Source of the DNA: Maea johnstoni
Lineage: Eukaryota; Annelida; Polychaeta; Spionida; Magelonidae
Direction of reading: 5' to 3'
Assembly: GCA_963942565.1 (NCBI GenBank)
Contig: OZ012694.1
Location: 32,073,057-32,137,056 of the forward strand
DNA length: 64,000 nt
In this document: positions 37,676-49,998 of the stretch, one piece after another
Layout: the number at the start of each line of letters is the position of its first letter
Position numbering within the stretch: position 1 is the first letter of the stretch
Position numbers and translations under genes: made by a program
Notes under the pieces: model-generated
The model's database searches: none
What the model was told of the DNA's origin: nothing
What the model saw: only the letters and a program-made list of their open reading frames with translations

Positions 37676-38356
37676 TGAAATATACAAATGTGTTACTATC
37701 AAAACCCCCTGTTTTTTCTAATTTGGTATGTGTGGGTTAATTTCTGTAGACTTGGTTAAATTTTCTTCTGCATGTTTTTCTTAATATGCAAGTTCCCTGG
37801 AGATGGGCTTATTTTCCGCACGATTCCTCTCAGATGATCACAATCATGACGCATAATTGGCTTGTCATTCCCCAGTTATCAGCAAATCCTGCTAATTATT
37901 GTCTCAATCCTCCCTCAGGCATCTCAGCAAAATACAACCTGGGACAAATAACTAAAGGATACACGGAGAGAAAGCTTGCAGATTATCGTAACATGAAACA
38001 TCAAAATACAACCTGAGACAATATTGTAAATCACTTAGGGATACACAACTGGCCCGGTTAGCATAGGGCTCTTTTGCTTGTCATTACCTAGTTATCGACA
38101 AAGCTTGCTAATTATTGTCACAAGCTTCCCTATAAAGGGAACAGCCAGCAAAAACCTGAGACCAATAAATAAAAGATACACAACTGGCCTGGTTAGTATA
38201 GGCCTATTTTGATTGTTATTACTTAGTAATCGGCAAAGCTTGCTAATTATTGTCACAAGCCTCGCTCAGAAAATAGCAAGATACAATTTGGGAGCAATAA
38301 CCAAAGGGGATGTCACAACTGGAATGTACACCTTGTTTGGCACACATGAACATATC

Positions 38357-38512
38357 TTAAACCTTCCAATGCTGAGGCTACTTTCGTCCAAAGCACAAAT
38401 ACACAAGTTTTTTTTTAGAACTCAGATGAGTACCCATGTGCCAGGGTATCAATAATTTTTTAGATTTTTGGCATCATTTTATATTGGCCAAATTAGCCAC
38501 CAGCAGTATTAA
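38357..38512 (+). mobile_element. TTAA-MITE family 1, copy 12 (internally deleted)
   Basis: Both TTAA ends are present; about 60 central bases are missing. Confidence 0.82.
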
Positions 38513-38839
38513 TCAAAGCAACATTTAAAAAAACACTGGATAGAAAGTTGATGTTTCTGTAGAATTGAACAATCTCTCATCAAATATCTTTCAAATATAG
38601 TTGCCATTTGATTGATGTTCAGAGATGCTGGACAAATTGTGCACACAAGATGCAAACTGTTTATGTATGCCACATCCCACTGGCTGAGTACTGGCAAAGG
38701 TCCTCTTCTACGACCATATATAGGCTGGCAGCAAGTACTTTTGGACTAAACCCAACCTTCCTTACCAAGAGAAGCTGGGCATTAATTAATACTATGGAGT
38801 TCTATGATTAAGGGATGCTAAATGAAAATGCATCTCCAT

Positions 38840-39045
38840 TTCCAGTTCTGAGGCTACTTATATCCAATGTACAAAAACGCAAAGACTTTAGAAAACCATC
38901 TGAACCCTGTCATGTTGGTATTCATTGGACAGCTCTCCCGGAGTACTCTTAGATAAGTACCCATGTGCCAGATTTTTAATCATTTTTCAGGTTATTAGCA
39001 TCATCTTGTATTGGCTAGATTAGCCACCAGCGGCTTCAGGGTTAA
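38840..39045 (+). mobile_element. TTAA-MITE family 1, copy 13
   Basis: The left end has decayed; the right end is intact with GGGTTAA. Confidence 0.8.
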
Positions 39046-39244
39046 GAGACATATAGATTTCCAATCCCTGGTACTGTGCTATCTAGGCTACAAAACAACT
39101 TGTCGTGATAAGAAGAAAATGCCAGCACAGACTTGGGAGGGAAGATCAAAGTGTTCCTATTCAATGAATCATCAAGAGTGGATCGGGACTAACGATGGCC
39201 CACACAAATTACAGTTTGATTGATCACAGAGCAGCAATAACAAT

Positions 39245-39476
39245 TTAACCCTCTCATGCCTGGAGATCTCCTTGACAAGAGTCGTCTGGTCCTTAGATAC
39301 ATTTGAAAATAACTTTGTGGAATTAATCATAAGTTCACAAAATATTAGAAGGGGAGTTGTGTGTTGGGTCATGATAAACATTTCTCCTACAAAACTTTCC
39401 TAAAAATTCCTTTTGTTAGAAAGATATCACCAAAATAGTCAGGCTGTTTTGGGTGCCATAGTCATGAAAGAGTTAA
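39245..39476 (+). mobile_element. TTAA-MITE family 2, copy f
   Basis: Full length, TTAACCCTCTCATGCC to GTCATGAAAGAGTTAA. Another family 2 5' fragment starts in the same TTAA at 39473, as if two copies share one target site. Confidence 0.75.
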
Positions 39477-40299
39477 CCCATTCATGCCTGTAGGGCCTGG
39501 ATGTTATGGTTATATCTCTAAGAGCAAAGCATAGCTAGGAAATCATTTCAGGAAGAATTGTTCATAAAAACTAAACATGCAACTTTCTCTGAAATAGTTT
39601 GTTATAATAATTAATTCATGCATCATTTAATTCATTTTCTAAAGTATGATGGCACTATGAATATTCATTCCAATAGAAAACTTGTGGGCTGGGACGTACA
39701 TGTGAAAATAGTTTACAAGTGAAGAACTTTGTGGAAATATCTTAATTGGTCCTTTTTGCTGACTGATGCTCCACTTCAAACATTTTTTAAGTATGCATAT
39801 TAGAAGCATGGTTAACTAAGATGCTTATCTTAGAACAGTGAACCCAACTGCCTAAATATAGTAGTTTGGGGGTATCTAAGAAAACAGTGTTTTTCTTGAT
39901 TCAATATCATAAGAGTTACTTCCAGCATTTCTACTAACTTTGATACATTTCTATTAAACAAATATAAATTAACCAACCCCTTAGACAGTCTGAGGGTAAG
40001 TATATTCTTATACCATAAGTATCAATTTAAGTACTAAGTTACACTCAGAATGGTGATTTACCTCCAAAAGGTAATCCATCAGTTAAATTCAGGTGTATAC
40101 TCAAAGATGCAATACATCTACGTCCCACTGAGCCAAGTGGCATGTTGTAATCTGTATGCATGAGAGAGCACCAGGGCATTCACACTTTTAACTAAAAAAA
40201 CAGGAAGTAGGTTGTGTGACGATGCATAGACATACATAATCACATCCAGAGCTGCTAGGTTATGTAATGTGTAAGATTAGGAACCAAATAAAACAAGTT

Positions 40300-40530
40300 A
40301 TACCGTATAACTGGTATTTTTCACAGGCATCTAATGTTTGCTATTTTTGTGCTCCCCATGATATGGCGCCAAAATGACATCCTTCACAGAAATATCCTGC
40401 GCATATATGGTTTAGTTTGAGTGCTTGAAATGCACAAATTCAAAGAAGTACAAATACCCTCCAGCAGGGCTGTTAAGTGAAATTTTTAGCACTCAAAATT
40501 AAAGCCGTATACAGTATACCATCACATGAT
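40300..40530 (+). repeat. Dispersed repeat, copy 2
   Basis: It matches 27180-27350; the far end GTATACAGTATACCATCACA may be the inverted partner of TTATACCGTATAACTGG, suggesting a MITE. Confidence 0.5.
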
Positions 40531-40689
40531 TTAGGCAGTTCTGAAGGTTTTTGACTGTTCCCTCTCTGTCCAGGTGTGTTTACTCAAATATTCTTTACCA
40601 TTATTGTCTTTTACTTAATACTACAGCATGGGCCTCTTAGCCTAAGCGCTTAGGTAAGAATCAAAATTGGGTTTTAAATGAACTCGTTA

Positions 40690-41575
40690 TTTCACCTGTT
40701 CATGACTGTGCATCAGGGCTTAACTGAAAGATAACTTCACCTAAATATTTGATTGTTGCTTCACATACATTTCACCTGTTCAGGTGTGCATCAAGGCTTA
40801 CTTTTAAGTTAGCTTCACCTTGATATTTAGTTTTGGCTTTACATACATGATTAACTCTGATAGCGCTATAGTTATTTCACCTGTTCAGGTGTGCATCTGA
40901 GGACTTACCTGAAAGATAACCTCACCTTTATATTTAAATGGGGCTTCACATACATGTTTAACTCTTCATTTCACCTGTTCAGGTGTATATCTGGCCTTAG
41001 CTGAATAATAACTTCACCTTAATATCTAATTGTGGCTTAACCCCTCCAATACTAAGGCTACTTTAATCCAACGCCCAAGGATGCAAAGATTATTGAAACC
41101 CATCTAAACCCTGTCATGTTGGTATTCATTAGATAGCTCACATTGAGTACTCTCAGATGAGTACCCATTTGCCAGGATTTCAGTCATTTTCAGCTTTTTT
41201 GCATCGGCAAAACTAGCTACAAGCAGCATAAGGGTTAATACTTAATTGTGGCTTCACATTTCACCTGTTCAGGTCTGCACCGTGGCCTACCTGAAGGTTT
41301 CCCTCATCTACATATTTTATTGTGGCTTCACATATATGCGTAACTCGTTATTTCACCTGTTGAGGTGCGCATCAGGGTGGCTTACCTCAAGATTTCCCTC
41401 ATCTACATATGTTATTGTGGCTTCACATACATGTTTAGCTCGTTATTTCACCTGTTGAGGTGCGCATGAGGGTGGCCTACCTGAAGGTTTTCCTCATCTA
41501 CATACTTTATTGTGGCTTCACATACATGCGTAACTCGTTATTTCACCTGTTGAGGTGTGCATCAGGGTGGCCTAC
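40690..41575. repeat. Tandem array carrying copies of the short-form exon's splice donor
   Basis: Eight units of roughly 80-110 bp begin TTTCACCTGTT(C/G)AGGTG (starts near 40691, 40771, 40875, 40970, 41260, 41352, 41447, 41542). The last runs straight into exon 41576. Most carry a version of the donor (minus strand CTTCAGGTAGGCC or TTTCAGGTAAG). A MITE splits the array at 41037-41238. Confidence 0.8.
41037..41238 (+). mobile_element. TTAA-MITE family 1, copy 14, inside the splice-donor array
   Basis: Full length, TTAA on both sides. It is inserted into the CACCTG tandem array, so it is younger than that array's expansion. Confidence 0.9.
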
Positions 41576-41712
41576 CTGAAGGTTTTCTGGGCGTCGCTCT
41601 CTACCTGGTTGATCTCTCTCTGCATGACGTACATGCCGCAGTGGGAGCTGGAGAAGGTCTCCGTCGACGAGCTCGAATACTCCGAGTGGCTGCTGCTCGT
41701 AACCTGACTCAT
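41576..41712 (-). CDS. KY-like: Alternative first coding exon: 45-residue Ser-rich N-terminus of the KY-like gene (short form)
   Basis: The ATG lies in GTCACCATGA with an in-frame TAA 12 bases upstream. It encodes MSQVTSSSHSEYSSSSTETF, SSSHCGMYVMQREINQVES and DAQKTF, then two bases to CAG/GTAGGC, the phase required by the 11690 acceptor. The joined short form has 757 residues. The N-terminal half is a Ser/Thr-rich disordered tail; the second half (about 27-45) looks helical. The exon sits at the edge of a GC-rich, CAG-rich block (41713-42180) that is probably 5' UTR and promoter. Its donor sequence is repeated several times in the tandem array that begins the intron (40690-41575). Confidence 0.85.
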
Positions 41713-42180
41713 GGTGACGGCTTAAAGTGCTTCCAAAACGCAATCAAAAGCAACGTCGCAAATAATAAATTCCAACACACAGTGGGATGTGCGAAGTAAG
41801 TTCCCTGAGTTGGTGCTGTTGCTGTTTTCCACCTGTGCGTCTATCAGTGTTTGGTGACAGAGTGGGTAGCTGAGCCTCTCTCTCCGCTGCTGGCTGTGCT
41901 CTCCCTCTATCTCTTGCTGCTAGCTAGCTGGCGCGCACTGTGCTGCTGCTGCTGCTGCTGGTGCCGGGGCAGTGCGTGTTCTCCAACTCCTACTACTCCG
42001 CTCACTAATATCCCATAAGGCACGGCTAATCCCCTCACTAGCGACGGCAGCTCCCGGGACCTTATCGCCAGCTCCCCGGCAGCTAGGGTTTCAATCAGAC
42101 CTCCCCAGCGCCAGCAGCACGATCCTGGCACACAGCACAGGAACGGGAGCCAACGGCAGCAGCAGATACTGATAGTCTTT
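41713..42180 (-). promoter_or_regulatory. GC-rich, CAG-rich 5' UTR/promoter block of the short form
   Basis: This block directly upstream of the 41712 ATG is far richer in GC and CpG than the introns. On the coding strand it holds a CAG run (41940-41961) and short purine-rich runs. CTATCAGTATC near 42170 would suit an initiator. There is no clear TATA box, so a broad promoter is likely. A piggyBac-like MITE starts 32 bases beyond it. Confidence 0.5.
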
Positions 42181-42211
42181 TAAGTTGTTCCTCTGCTTAG
42201 AATACAGTCTT

Positions 42212-42424
42212 TTAACCCTTATGCTGCTGGTAGCTAATTTAGCCAATACAAAATTATGAAAAAAAGCTGGAAAATGACTGAAACCCTGGCAAATGGCTAC
42301 TCATTTGAGAGTACTCAGCGAAAGATATCTAATGAATACCAACATGATAGGGTTTAGATGGTTTTCAGAAATATTCACATCCTTGTTCTTTGGACGAAAG
42401 TAGCCTCAGCATTGGAAGGGTTAA
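42212..42424 (-). mobile_element. TTAA-MITE family 1, copy 15
   Basis: Full length, TTAA on both sides, immediately upstream of the short-form promoter block. Confidence 0.9.
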
Positions 42425-42674
42425 GTTGTTCCTCCTCCCAGAGATCTAGTGGGCACAGTGGGCAATGGTCTTCCTCACTGCCAGAGATGCAACTCAATCT
42501 GCAACTAATTTATACCGGCGGCGGAGGACGCCAATCATACACGTTTTAAACATGTGCAGATATGGACACTTCAATCATCTCCTAACTTGAACCCTTAAAG
42601 CTCTGAGATCCATCGAGGCTTCTCTGGTGAAAATGTGACACACTATTGAAAAACATGATACACTACATACATGT

Positions 42675-42744
42675 AGGAAGTGAAATATCATATGAATGTT
42701 TCAATTACATGTAATTGAAACATTCATATGATATTTCACTTCCT
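42675..42744. repeat. Perfect 70-bp palindrome
   Basis: Two 35-base arms, AGGAAGTGAAATATCATATG.. and its exact reverse complement, meet with no spacer at ACA-TGT. Confidence 0.97.
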
Positions 42745-43324
42745 TTATTTGAAAATGTACTTAAAATATTTTTGATAAATTAAAGAAATCCTGTCATCTA
42801 TGTTCTGATTTAACTCACCAGTCTAACAGTAGATGGGTGGTCAGGCAGACTTATCAAATATCATGAAAACCATGATGAATCAAACATAACTTTTAATTCA
42901 AGTTTTGCTTAAACTTCTTGAAATAATATTCTTCATTCTAGTATTTCTACAGTCTCATTCAGTTGAGGTGTTCCAATAATCATAGTAAGATTGTAACTAC
43001 TAGAATCCTGGCAATATTTCTAAACCAATAAAACACAACCCCATACAAAAGAATCTATATTTCCTAACTATACTATGTCTAAATATTACCATACTGACTA
43101 TCATATTTTAAGTCTAATACCACTGTACTTTAATATTCCAACCTTTGTTTGACAAAGGAATATTTTCTTGGTGACTTTACACAACTCAAGCAATTCCAAA
43201 TATTTGGAAACCTATCATATTCCTATTTGTTGCCATGGCAACTTAGCTTAGTAGAGGTGAAAATGATGGATTCACCCTTTAATTCCATGCCGATACCAAG
43301 ATGAATAATTGAAATATAAATACT

Positions 43325-43935
43325 TCAACCAAGTTCAACCAATGCATGCCATCTCAGCTCCCTCTGATGGATAAATTGCACACCAACAAAACATGTCAAA
43401 TCCCTCCCCCAAGTTGATATATTGCAAACTAACGCATGCCATCACAGCTCCCTCTGGTGGATGGATTACATACCAATGTAACACGTCAAATCATTCCCCC
43501 TCGTGGATATATTGCAAACTAACGCATGCCATCACAGCTCCCTCTGGTGGATGGATTACATACCAATGTAACACGTCAAATCATTCCCCCTCGTGGATAT
43601 ATTGCAAACTAACGCATGCCATCACAGCTCCCTCTGGTGGATGGATTACATACCAATGTAACATGTCAAATAATTCCCCTAGTGGATATATTGCAAACTA
43701 ATGCATGCCATCACAGCTCCCTCTGGTGGATGGATTACATACCAATGTAACATGTCAAATAATTCCCCTAGTGGATATATTGCAAACTAACGCATGCCAT
43801 CACAGCTCCCTCTGGTGGATGGATTACATACCAATGTAACATGTCAAATCATTCCCCCTAGTGGATATATTGCAAACTAACGCATGCCATCACAGCTCCC
43901 TCTGGTGGATGAATTACACACCAACTCAACCTTTA
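43325..43935. repeat. 89-90-bp tandem array x 7
   Basis: Units contain CACAGCTCCCTCTGGTGGATG and GATATATTGCAAACTAACGC. The inner copies are nearly identical, the outer ones diverged. Confidence 0.9.
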
Positions 43936-45017
43936 ACTTTGGCGAGGGTAAGAACCTCCTGAACATGTTGATTAATGAGTTTCAAGGGAAATGTCAGAGC
44001 CTCATTCCACCATTCCTCAGATAACTGCTTTCAATGAGCTATTTGTTTCAGCCATCACAAGAAAAATACAATAATCTAGCCTAGTCAAGAGTCTGGCAAA
44101 AACAGCAGCCTGCCTAGTAGGATTGTAATTAGGCATAAAAAAGTCGTTTGTTTCCTGTAACCCTTCCCTAACAAGTTTTTATTCAAAAAAACCCTACCCT
44201 GAAATTTTTTCTGCCCTCCCAACTCCCAATCATCGTAAAACATGTATAAAACACACATTTTTGACCAAAAAAAAACAACCAAATTTGGGGTTTTTACCGA
44301 CCTACCTACTCCTATTTTTTTCAAACCGTTAAAGGAAACAAACAATTTCTTTTTTCAGGCCTTAAGTGTCTGGTTGGATGGTAACATGCCTATCTATCCC
44401 TAAATACCATAACACATTGAATTAGTGTCATGATCAAAAGGTATTTGATTTTTGTAATATTTACTTAATAAAATTACAAAAGAGAGGGTAATTATTATAT
44501 ATCCATTTACAATGGATGTTAGATTGCATAATGAATGCACCATATGAGGTTGATAACTTAGTTGGTGTAAATTTAAGTGGGGTTAATTCATTTCATCAAT
44601 TAGTTCCATATCAAACCCATCATCTTCTCATTCAATGAGGCCTTGTAAGTGGTGGCTACAGGATGGTGCATCCAGTGCCCAGCAGATACCCAGTTTCTAA
44701 TTCACTCAACACTGCTAGATAGTAACATAAATACCTCGAGGCTATGTCTGCGTCTGTTTCACATGTAATAAGGAATGTATCATAAAGATATGTACAGCCA
44801 CATGGTCTAGGGATGAAATCCCCTAGGCTACCTACATACCAGAAAAACTCATATCGTAGAAATAAATCCAACCAGAATACAGTATACTAAACTAAGCTAG
44901 GGATAGCAGTTATTCTTTTACAAGTTCTATTCTATTGAGGGTAGAAGTATTTCTGAGAAATAATCAGTCAAAACAAATACCCAATATCTGTGCGCACACA
45001 CTCAGACACACACGCAT

Positions 45018-45302
<285 letters not shown>

Positions 45303-45330
45303 TATTTGAGTGTGTGTGATTATTAATCTG

Positions 45331-45730
45331 GTTTGATACTCTGGTATGGTACCATACCATGAGAAATGGTAGGGTATTACCTGGTATCATATCCTGGAGA
45401 TGGCAGGGTGTTAACTGAAATCATACCCGAGAGATGATAGGGTGTTACCTGGTACCAAATCCTTAAAAATAATGAGGTGTACCTGGTATATACACTAGGA
45501 GAGATGGTACCTTATAGTACCATAGCTCAGGCGATGATAGGGTTTTTTCTGGTACCATATCATGCTTGAATGTAGGGTATTACCAGCAGATAGGGTATCA
45601 CCAGGTACCATACCGTGCCAGAATGTAGGGTATTACCAGGTACTAAACCCACAGCTGATAGGGTATCACCAGGTACCATACCGTGCCAGAATGTAGGGCA
45701 TTACCTGGTACTAAACCCACAGCTGGTTAT
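45331..45730. repeat. Degenerate tandem array of GGTACCATACC units
   Basis: Units of about 55-68 bp with GGTACCATACC and AGGGTATTACC; the last two 68-bp units are almost identical. Confidence 0.7.
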
Positions 45731-45796
45731 CCAGTAAACCCAGAATATCTCCAGTCCATCAGTCATTGGGCGCTTTACCAGTAATCAAAGCCTTAC

Positions 45797-45849
45797 ATAT
45801 CCATCTTCCGGGGCGTAATGTTCGCCATTTCTCTCATCATGAGGAGCAT
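45797..45849 (-). CDS. Possible further alternative first exon (17 residues) of the KY-like gene
   Basis: A short frame MLLMMREMANITPRKMD ends two bases into a codon at AT/GTAAGG, again the phase needed by the 11690 acceptor (joined residue Ile). A TATATATA stretch (45930-45937) lies about 30 bases upstream of a plausible start at about 45906. The frame stays open upstream of the ATG, so the true start is uncertain. There is no family match, the phase agreement has a one-in-three chance of being accidental, and the segment is short. Listed as a candidate only. Confidence 0.3.
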
Positions 45850-46439
45850 CGTCTGACCTCCTATCGGAGAAAGGTCTCGAGAGAACGAGAAACTCGTACT
45901 AACACACGCATCCAATATGTTTCTCTTACTATATATAGACAAGTCAAAATATTTGTGTTTGTTTGTTTTTTGCGCTATCTGAGTAGATTGAATGACTAAG
46001 ACGGCATGCCATTGGTATCCTAAGTAGTAGATTGTGGCGATACCTTTCATTCTTAACGCAATGAAATAGCACAGCAAAGCATTAATTTTTTTCCTCCTAG
46101 TACATGTTCTTTATCTTTTTTACATCTTACAAGATACTCGCGTCTAAGGCTGGCATGATAGATGCAAGATGTCTGACATTTCCTGAAAACCCTTTTTTGG
46201 TTTCAGACATATATTTCTTGCTGCAACTCAGCTTGGGATCCTACAGGACCAAGGTGGTGGTACTACCAGGGGAATGGCTGGGGATTGGGGTGAAATTTAA
46301 AAAAAAAGTAAAAGTATAAATAAATTAAAAGGTCACGACATGCCTTTTATGAACCACTTGCTTGCAAATTTGGGGAAGTAGGCTTGATATTTTACTTGTC
46401 TGAATGAAGTTTTCACTTGCTCAAAAAAAGAAGAAATTT

Positions 46440-46790
46440 CAGTAAAATGTCAACAGTAGCCAAGTAGTCTTAGTATTGCCTCTGACTGCGTGCTGTCACT
46501 CAGTACTGAGGGCCTGCCCTAATAGCCAAGTAGTCTAAGGTATTGCCACTGACTGCGTGCTGTCTTTCACCACTGAGGCCTGCCCTGATAGCTGAGTATT
46601 CTACAATGCTGCTACTGACTGCTCGCTGTCTCATCACTGTCTAAGATTGAGTCCTGCTGGAGGCATGTGAGAAAGTTGCCAGTGACTTGGGATTAGATGT
46701 TGGTTTTACCTGGGTTCTCCAATTTTCTCCATCATCAAAAACTGACTAGTCAAAATTTAGCCCAAAAATGGCAGAAAATGTGACAACATG
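46440..46790 (+). mobile_element. tRNA-Leu/Ser-like SINE with tandem heads
   Basis: About three head units (CCTGATAGCCNAGTNGTCTAAGG, an A-box-like tRNA-Leu/Ser sequence) are followed by a B-box-like GATTGAGTCCTG and a body starting AGGCATGTGAGAAAGTTGCC. The same body recurs at least eight times in the window. Confidence 0.7.
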
Positions 46791-47729
46791 TAAAATTCCT
46801 AATCAACCATTCATACAAAGATTTCCCCATAAAAATTGTTCTCTCGAAGCTATGACCCTTTCGCAAATGAATGTATGGCAGAAAAAAGTGATGATATTCA
46901 GAATTCCTCACCCATCAGATGGATGTTCTGGGTGTTGCGCAGAAGCTATCATGGCCTGAATGCTTCTCCAATCATAATAAATTTAGAGAATTCGGCCATT
47001 AGGCATGTGCAGAAGTAGATGCTAACATCCTGTCTAACTCCAGTGCGTGAGTGTGCATCATACCTGGGTCTTAAGACACCCAGAATACAGTGCTGAAAAC
47101 AGTTTGCTAAGTCTTGGTGGTCAAACGGTCAATCAAAATGAATAGTATAGTGGTCCGCCAGAAAAATTAGGGGTCCATATCACTTTGATAACCAAAATGG
47201 TAGCCAACAGCCACTTCATAACTGAACATTTGTGGTTAATTGTGCTAAATTCATAAATTGTGACAGTCATAATCTAATGTAGAAGAAATGTGAAACTGGA
47301 TGTGATGCTTACTTAATTAATGTGGTCAGAATATTTAGCAGACTTTCTGGGCAAGTAAACATAGACTTTTACTAGCCCATTCAAAATTTTGGTAGAAACG
47401 GAATGTTGGGCTACTGTCTATTTTCACCACTGAGAATACATGGGACTAGGAGTAGGTATTACCTCTGATGATGTCAGAATCGGCTTCTCTCCTATCTCAT
47501 GATCACAGATCCTCATTTACAACCTAAATAAATGAATCACATTTTCTTTGAAGGGGAAATGTTCTTAATCAGATCCTGATCATCTATCCTCCCTAAAATG
47601 TTTTTTTTCCTAAATATATTACCAACTCATAATTATACTTTTGTCATAAATTACCATATAGCATAATTTTGTCAGACATATATCACCAATATTTAGTTAT
47701 AATTTTTTATTAAAATAATTTTATAAGAA

Positions 47730-47890
47730 TGATAGCACTAACATTGTTGAGCCCTTTGAGCATAAACTTTGTAGAGCCTTTTTCAGCACTAAAATTAGAC
47801 ACCCTATTTAGCACTAACGCTGTAGAGCCTGTTTACACACTAAAACTGTAACGCCTTTTTTATCACTAATATTGTACAGCCTCTCTGGGC
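47730..47890. repeat. Short degenerate array of about 36 bp
   Basis: Repeats of AGCACTAA..GTAGAGCCT; four or five diverged units. Confidence 0.55.
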
Positions 47891-48179
47891 ACCTTCTACA
47901 GCCATGAAAGGATTACAGTATTTGCATATACATCGCACCACCTGAGAATGATTGTAAAAACATGGAATAAAGCTGTTTTGTCATGGAAATAAATGCAGAC
48001 TCTATAACTGGATCCAGGCCAGCAACAAATAGGATTCCGAAGCTTTTTTCGAATTTCATTTATTGATTTCGTTGCAGCAGGGGATTTACATAGGAATGTC
48101 TGCAGCAGGTCCCGGGAGAAAAGCAAGCCTGCAAACTCTGGGGTCGCTGTTGATTACCTAAAAGTCACTGACATGACAC

Positions 48180-48960
48180 CAATGTTTACCACTTTACCAG
48201 CCTTAAACCCATGCCCTGATAACCAAGTGGTCCAAGGCATCGCCAATGACTGCTCACTGTCTCTCAGCACTGAGGGCCTGCCCTGATAGCTGAGTGCTCT
48301 AAGGCATTGCCACTGACTGTTCAATGTCTCTTAGCAGTGAGTGCCTGCCTTGATAGTCAAGTGGTCTAAGACATTGCCACTGACTGCATGCTGTCTCTCA
48401 GCACTGAGGGCCTGCCCCGATAGCCGAGTGGTCTAAGACATTGCCACTGACTGCATGCTGTCTCTCAGCACTGAGGGCCTGCCCCGATAGCCGAGTGGTC
48501 TAAGACATTGCCACTGACTGCATGCTGTCTCTCAGCACTGAGGGCCTGCCCTGATAGCCGAGTGGTCTAAGGCATTGCCACTGACTGCATGCTGTCTCTC
48601 AGCACTGAGGGCCTGCCCTGATAGCTGAGTGGTCTAAGGCATTGTCACTAAGGCGTTGCTACTGACTGTTCACTGTCTCTCACCACTGAGGGCCTGCCCT
48701 GATAACCAAGTGGTCTATGGCATCGCCACTGACTGCATGCTGTCTCTCACCACTGAGGACCTGCCCTGATAGCCAAGTGGTCTATGGCGTTGCCACTGAC
48801 TGCTCAGTCTCTCAGCACTGAGGGCCCGCCCCGATAGCGGAGTGGTCTAAGGCGTTGCCACTGACTGCTTATTTTCTCCATCATTAACAAGTGGCGAGTC
48901 ATGACTAAAGCACAAAATGGCAGAAAAAGTGTCAATAAATGAAATTCTAAATGAACCCAT
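48180..48960 (+). repeat. Ten-unit array of SINE tRNA-like heads
   Basis: Units of 66-67 bp, each with CCTGATAGCCGAGTGGTCTA and CTGTCTCTCAGCACTGAGGG, run from about 48210 to 48890 and lead into a shortened SINE body (CTCCATCATTAACAAGTGG). This is a SINE whose head was amplified in place. Confidence 0.75.
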
Positions 48961-49489
48961 TCAGACAAAGAGTTTCCCATCCTCAAAATGCTACGACACT
49001 TTGCAGATAACAGAGTAATAAAGCATAGATTTGGAAAATCAAGGATAAATAGAGGCTGAAATATTTCGGTATTTTCAAGGAAAAACCTATTCAAATTCAA
49101 AACCGCATGTTTCCAATAAGAAACAGCTCCCCCTGGTTATTTAGTACTGCCTGCTCCAAATCAATCTAGAAACAACATTTTATTGGATGTCCATATTGCT
49201 TTATAGGTGAACAATCACCCAACACCCCTGTTGCCATAAGGTTAATGCAAAACGCTGACATGAGCAAACAATTTCCATCAGCCAATAGAATTGATCGAAT
49301 GAGATTGCCATGGTGAAAACCAAATAATATTTTCCATGATAAGCCTCCGATGTTTTCCTATTTGAAGCCCTTTGGGTTGTGTCAGTCACGGAACGAAAAC
49401 AGGGAAATATAGCCTGAAATTGATGGCATTTGCTGAGGGATGAGGAATCAATTTCCTAGTTGCCTCAGCTGTTTCCTGACTAGTAGAGC

Positions 49490-49701
49490 TTAACCCTTGC
49501 AATGCTGAGGCTAATTTCATCCAAAGCACAATGCAGCGAAGTTTTTGAAAATCATCTAAACCCTGCTGTGTTGGTATTTATTCGATAGCTCTCGCTGAGT
49601 ACTCTCAAATGAGTACCAATGTGCCAGGGTTTCAGTCATTTTTTCAAGTTTTTGCAACATTTTGTGTTGGCCCAATTAGCCACCAGCAGCATAAGGGTTA
49701 A
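49490..49701 (+). mobile_element. TTAA-MITE family 1, copy 16
   Basis: Full length with TTAA on both sides. Confidence 0.9.
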
Positions 49702-49845
49702 AAGCAAAGCCTGAGCAATATCAGGCAAATATTTTGTTTTTCAAATCCAAAAGGGAATTCTAGATCATGACTATACTATTTTTGCAGACCTTTTTTTGTA
49801 AATAACAGTACAGCGATCGTTATTTTGTTACTTGTTCTTCATCCA

Positions 49846-49998
49846 TTAGTGCATGGAGTTCTTTGCATCCATGATACTTTTGAAAATAGTTAAGTAATAA
49901 AGCATGAATTCAAAAACATTGAAAGTGGAGTTATGAGTCGAGTTCCAAAAGACACCTCTCCCTCAAATATTGTTAACTGAATATATAAACTATTTATT
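49846..49998 (+). mobile_element. TTAA-MITE family 2, decayed copy
   Basis: The interior block ATACTTTTGAAAATAGTTAAG..AAAGTGGAG and the CTCCCTCAAATATTG block are present; the ends are lost. Confidence 0.45.

Noticed and set aside
43393-43701. 102-codon repeat protein
   Set aside because: It follows the 90-bp array, and the repeat length alone keeps the frame.
48180-48960. CRISPR-like array
   Set aside because: Direct tandem units without unique spacers, and an animal genome; it is a SINE-head array.
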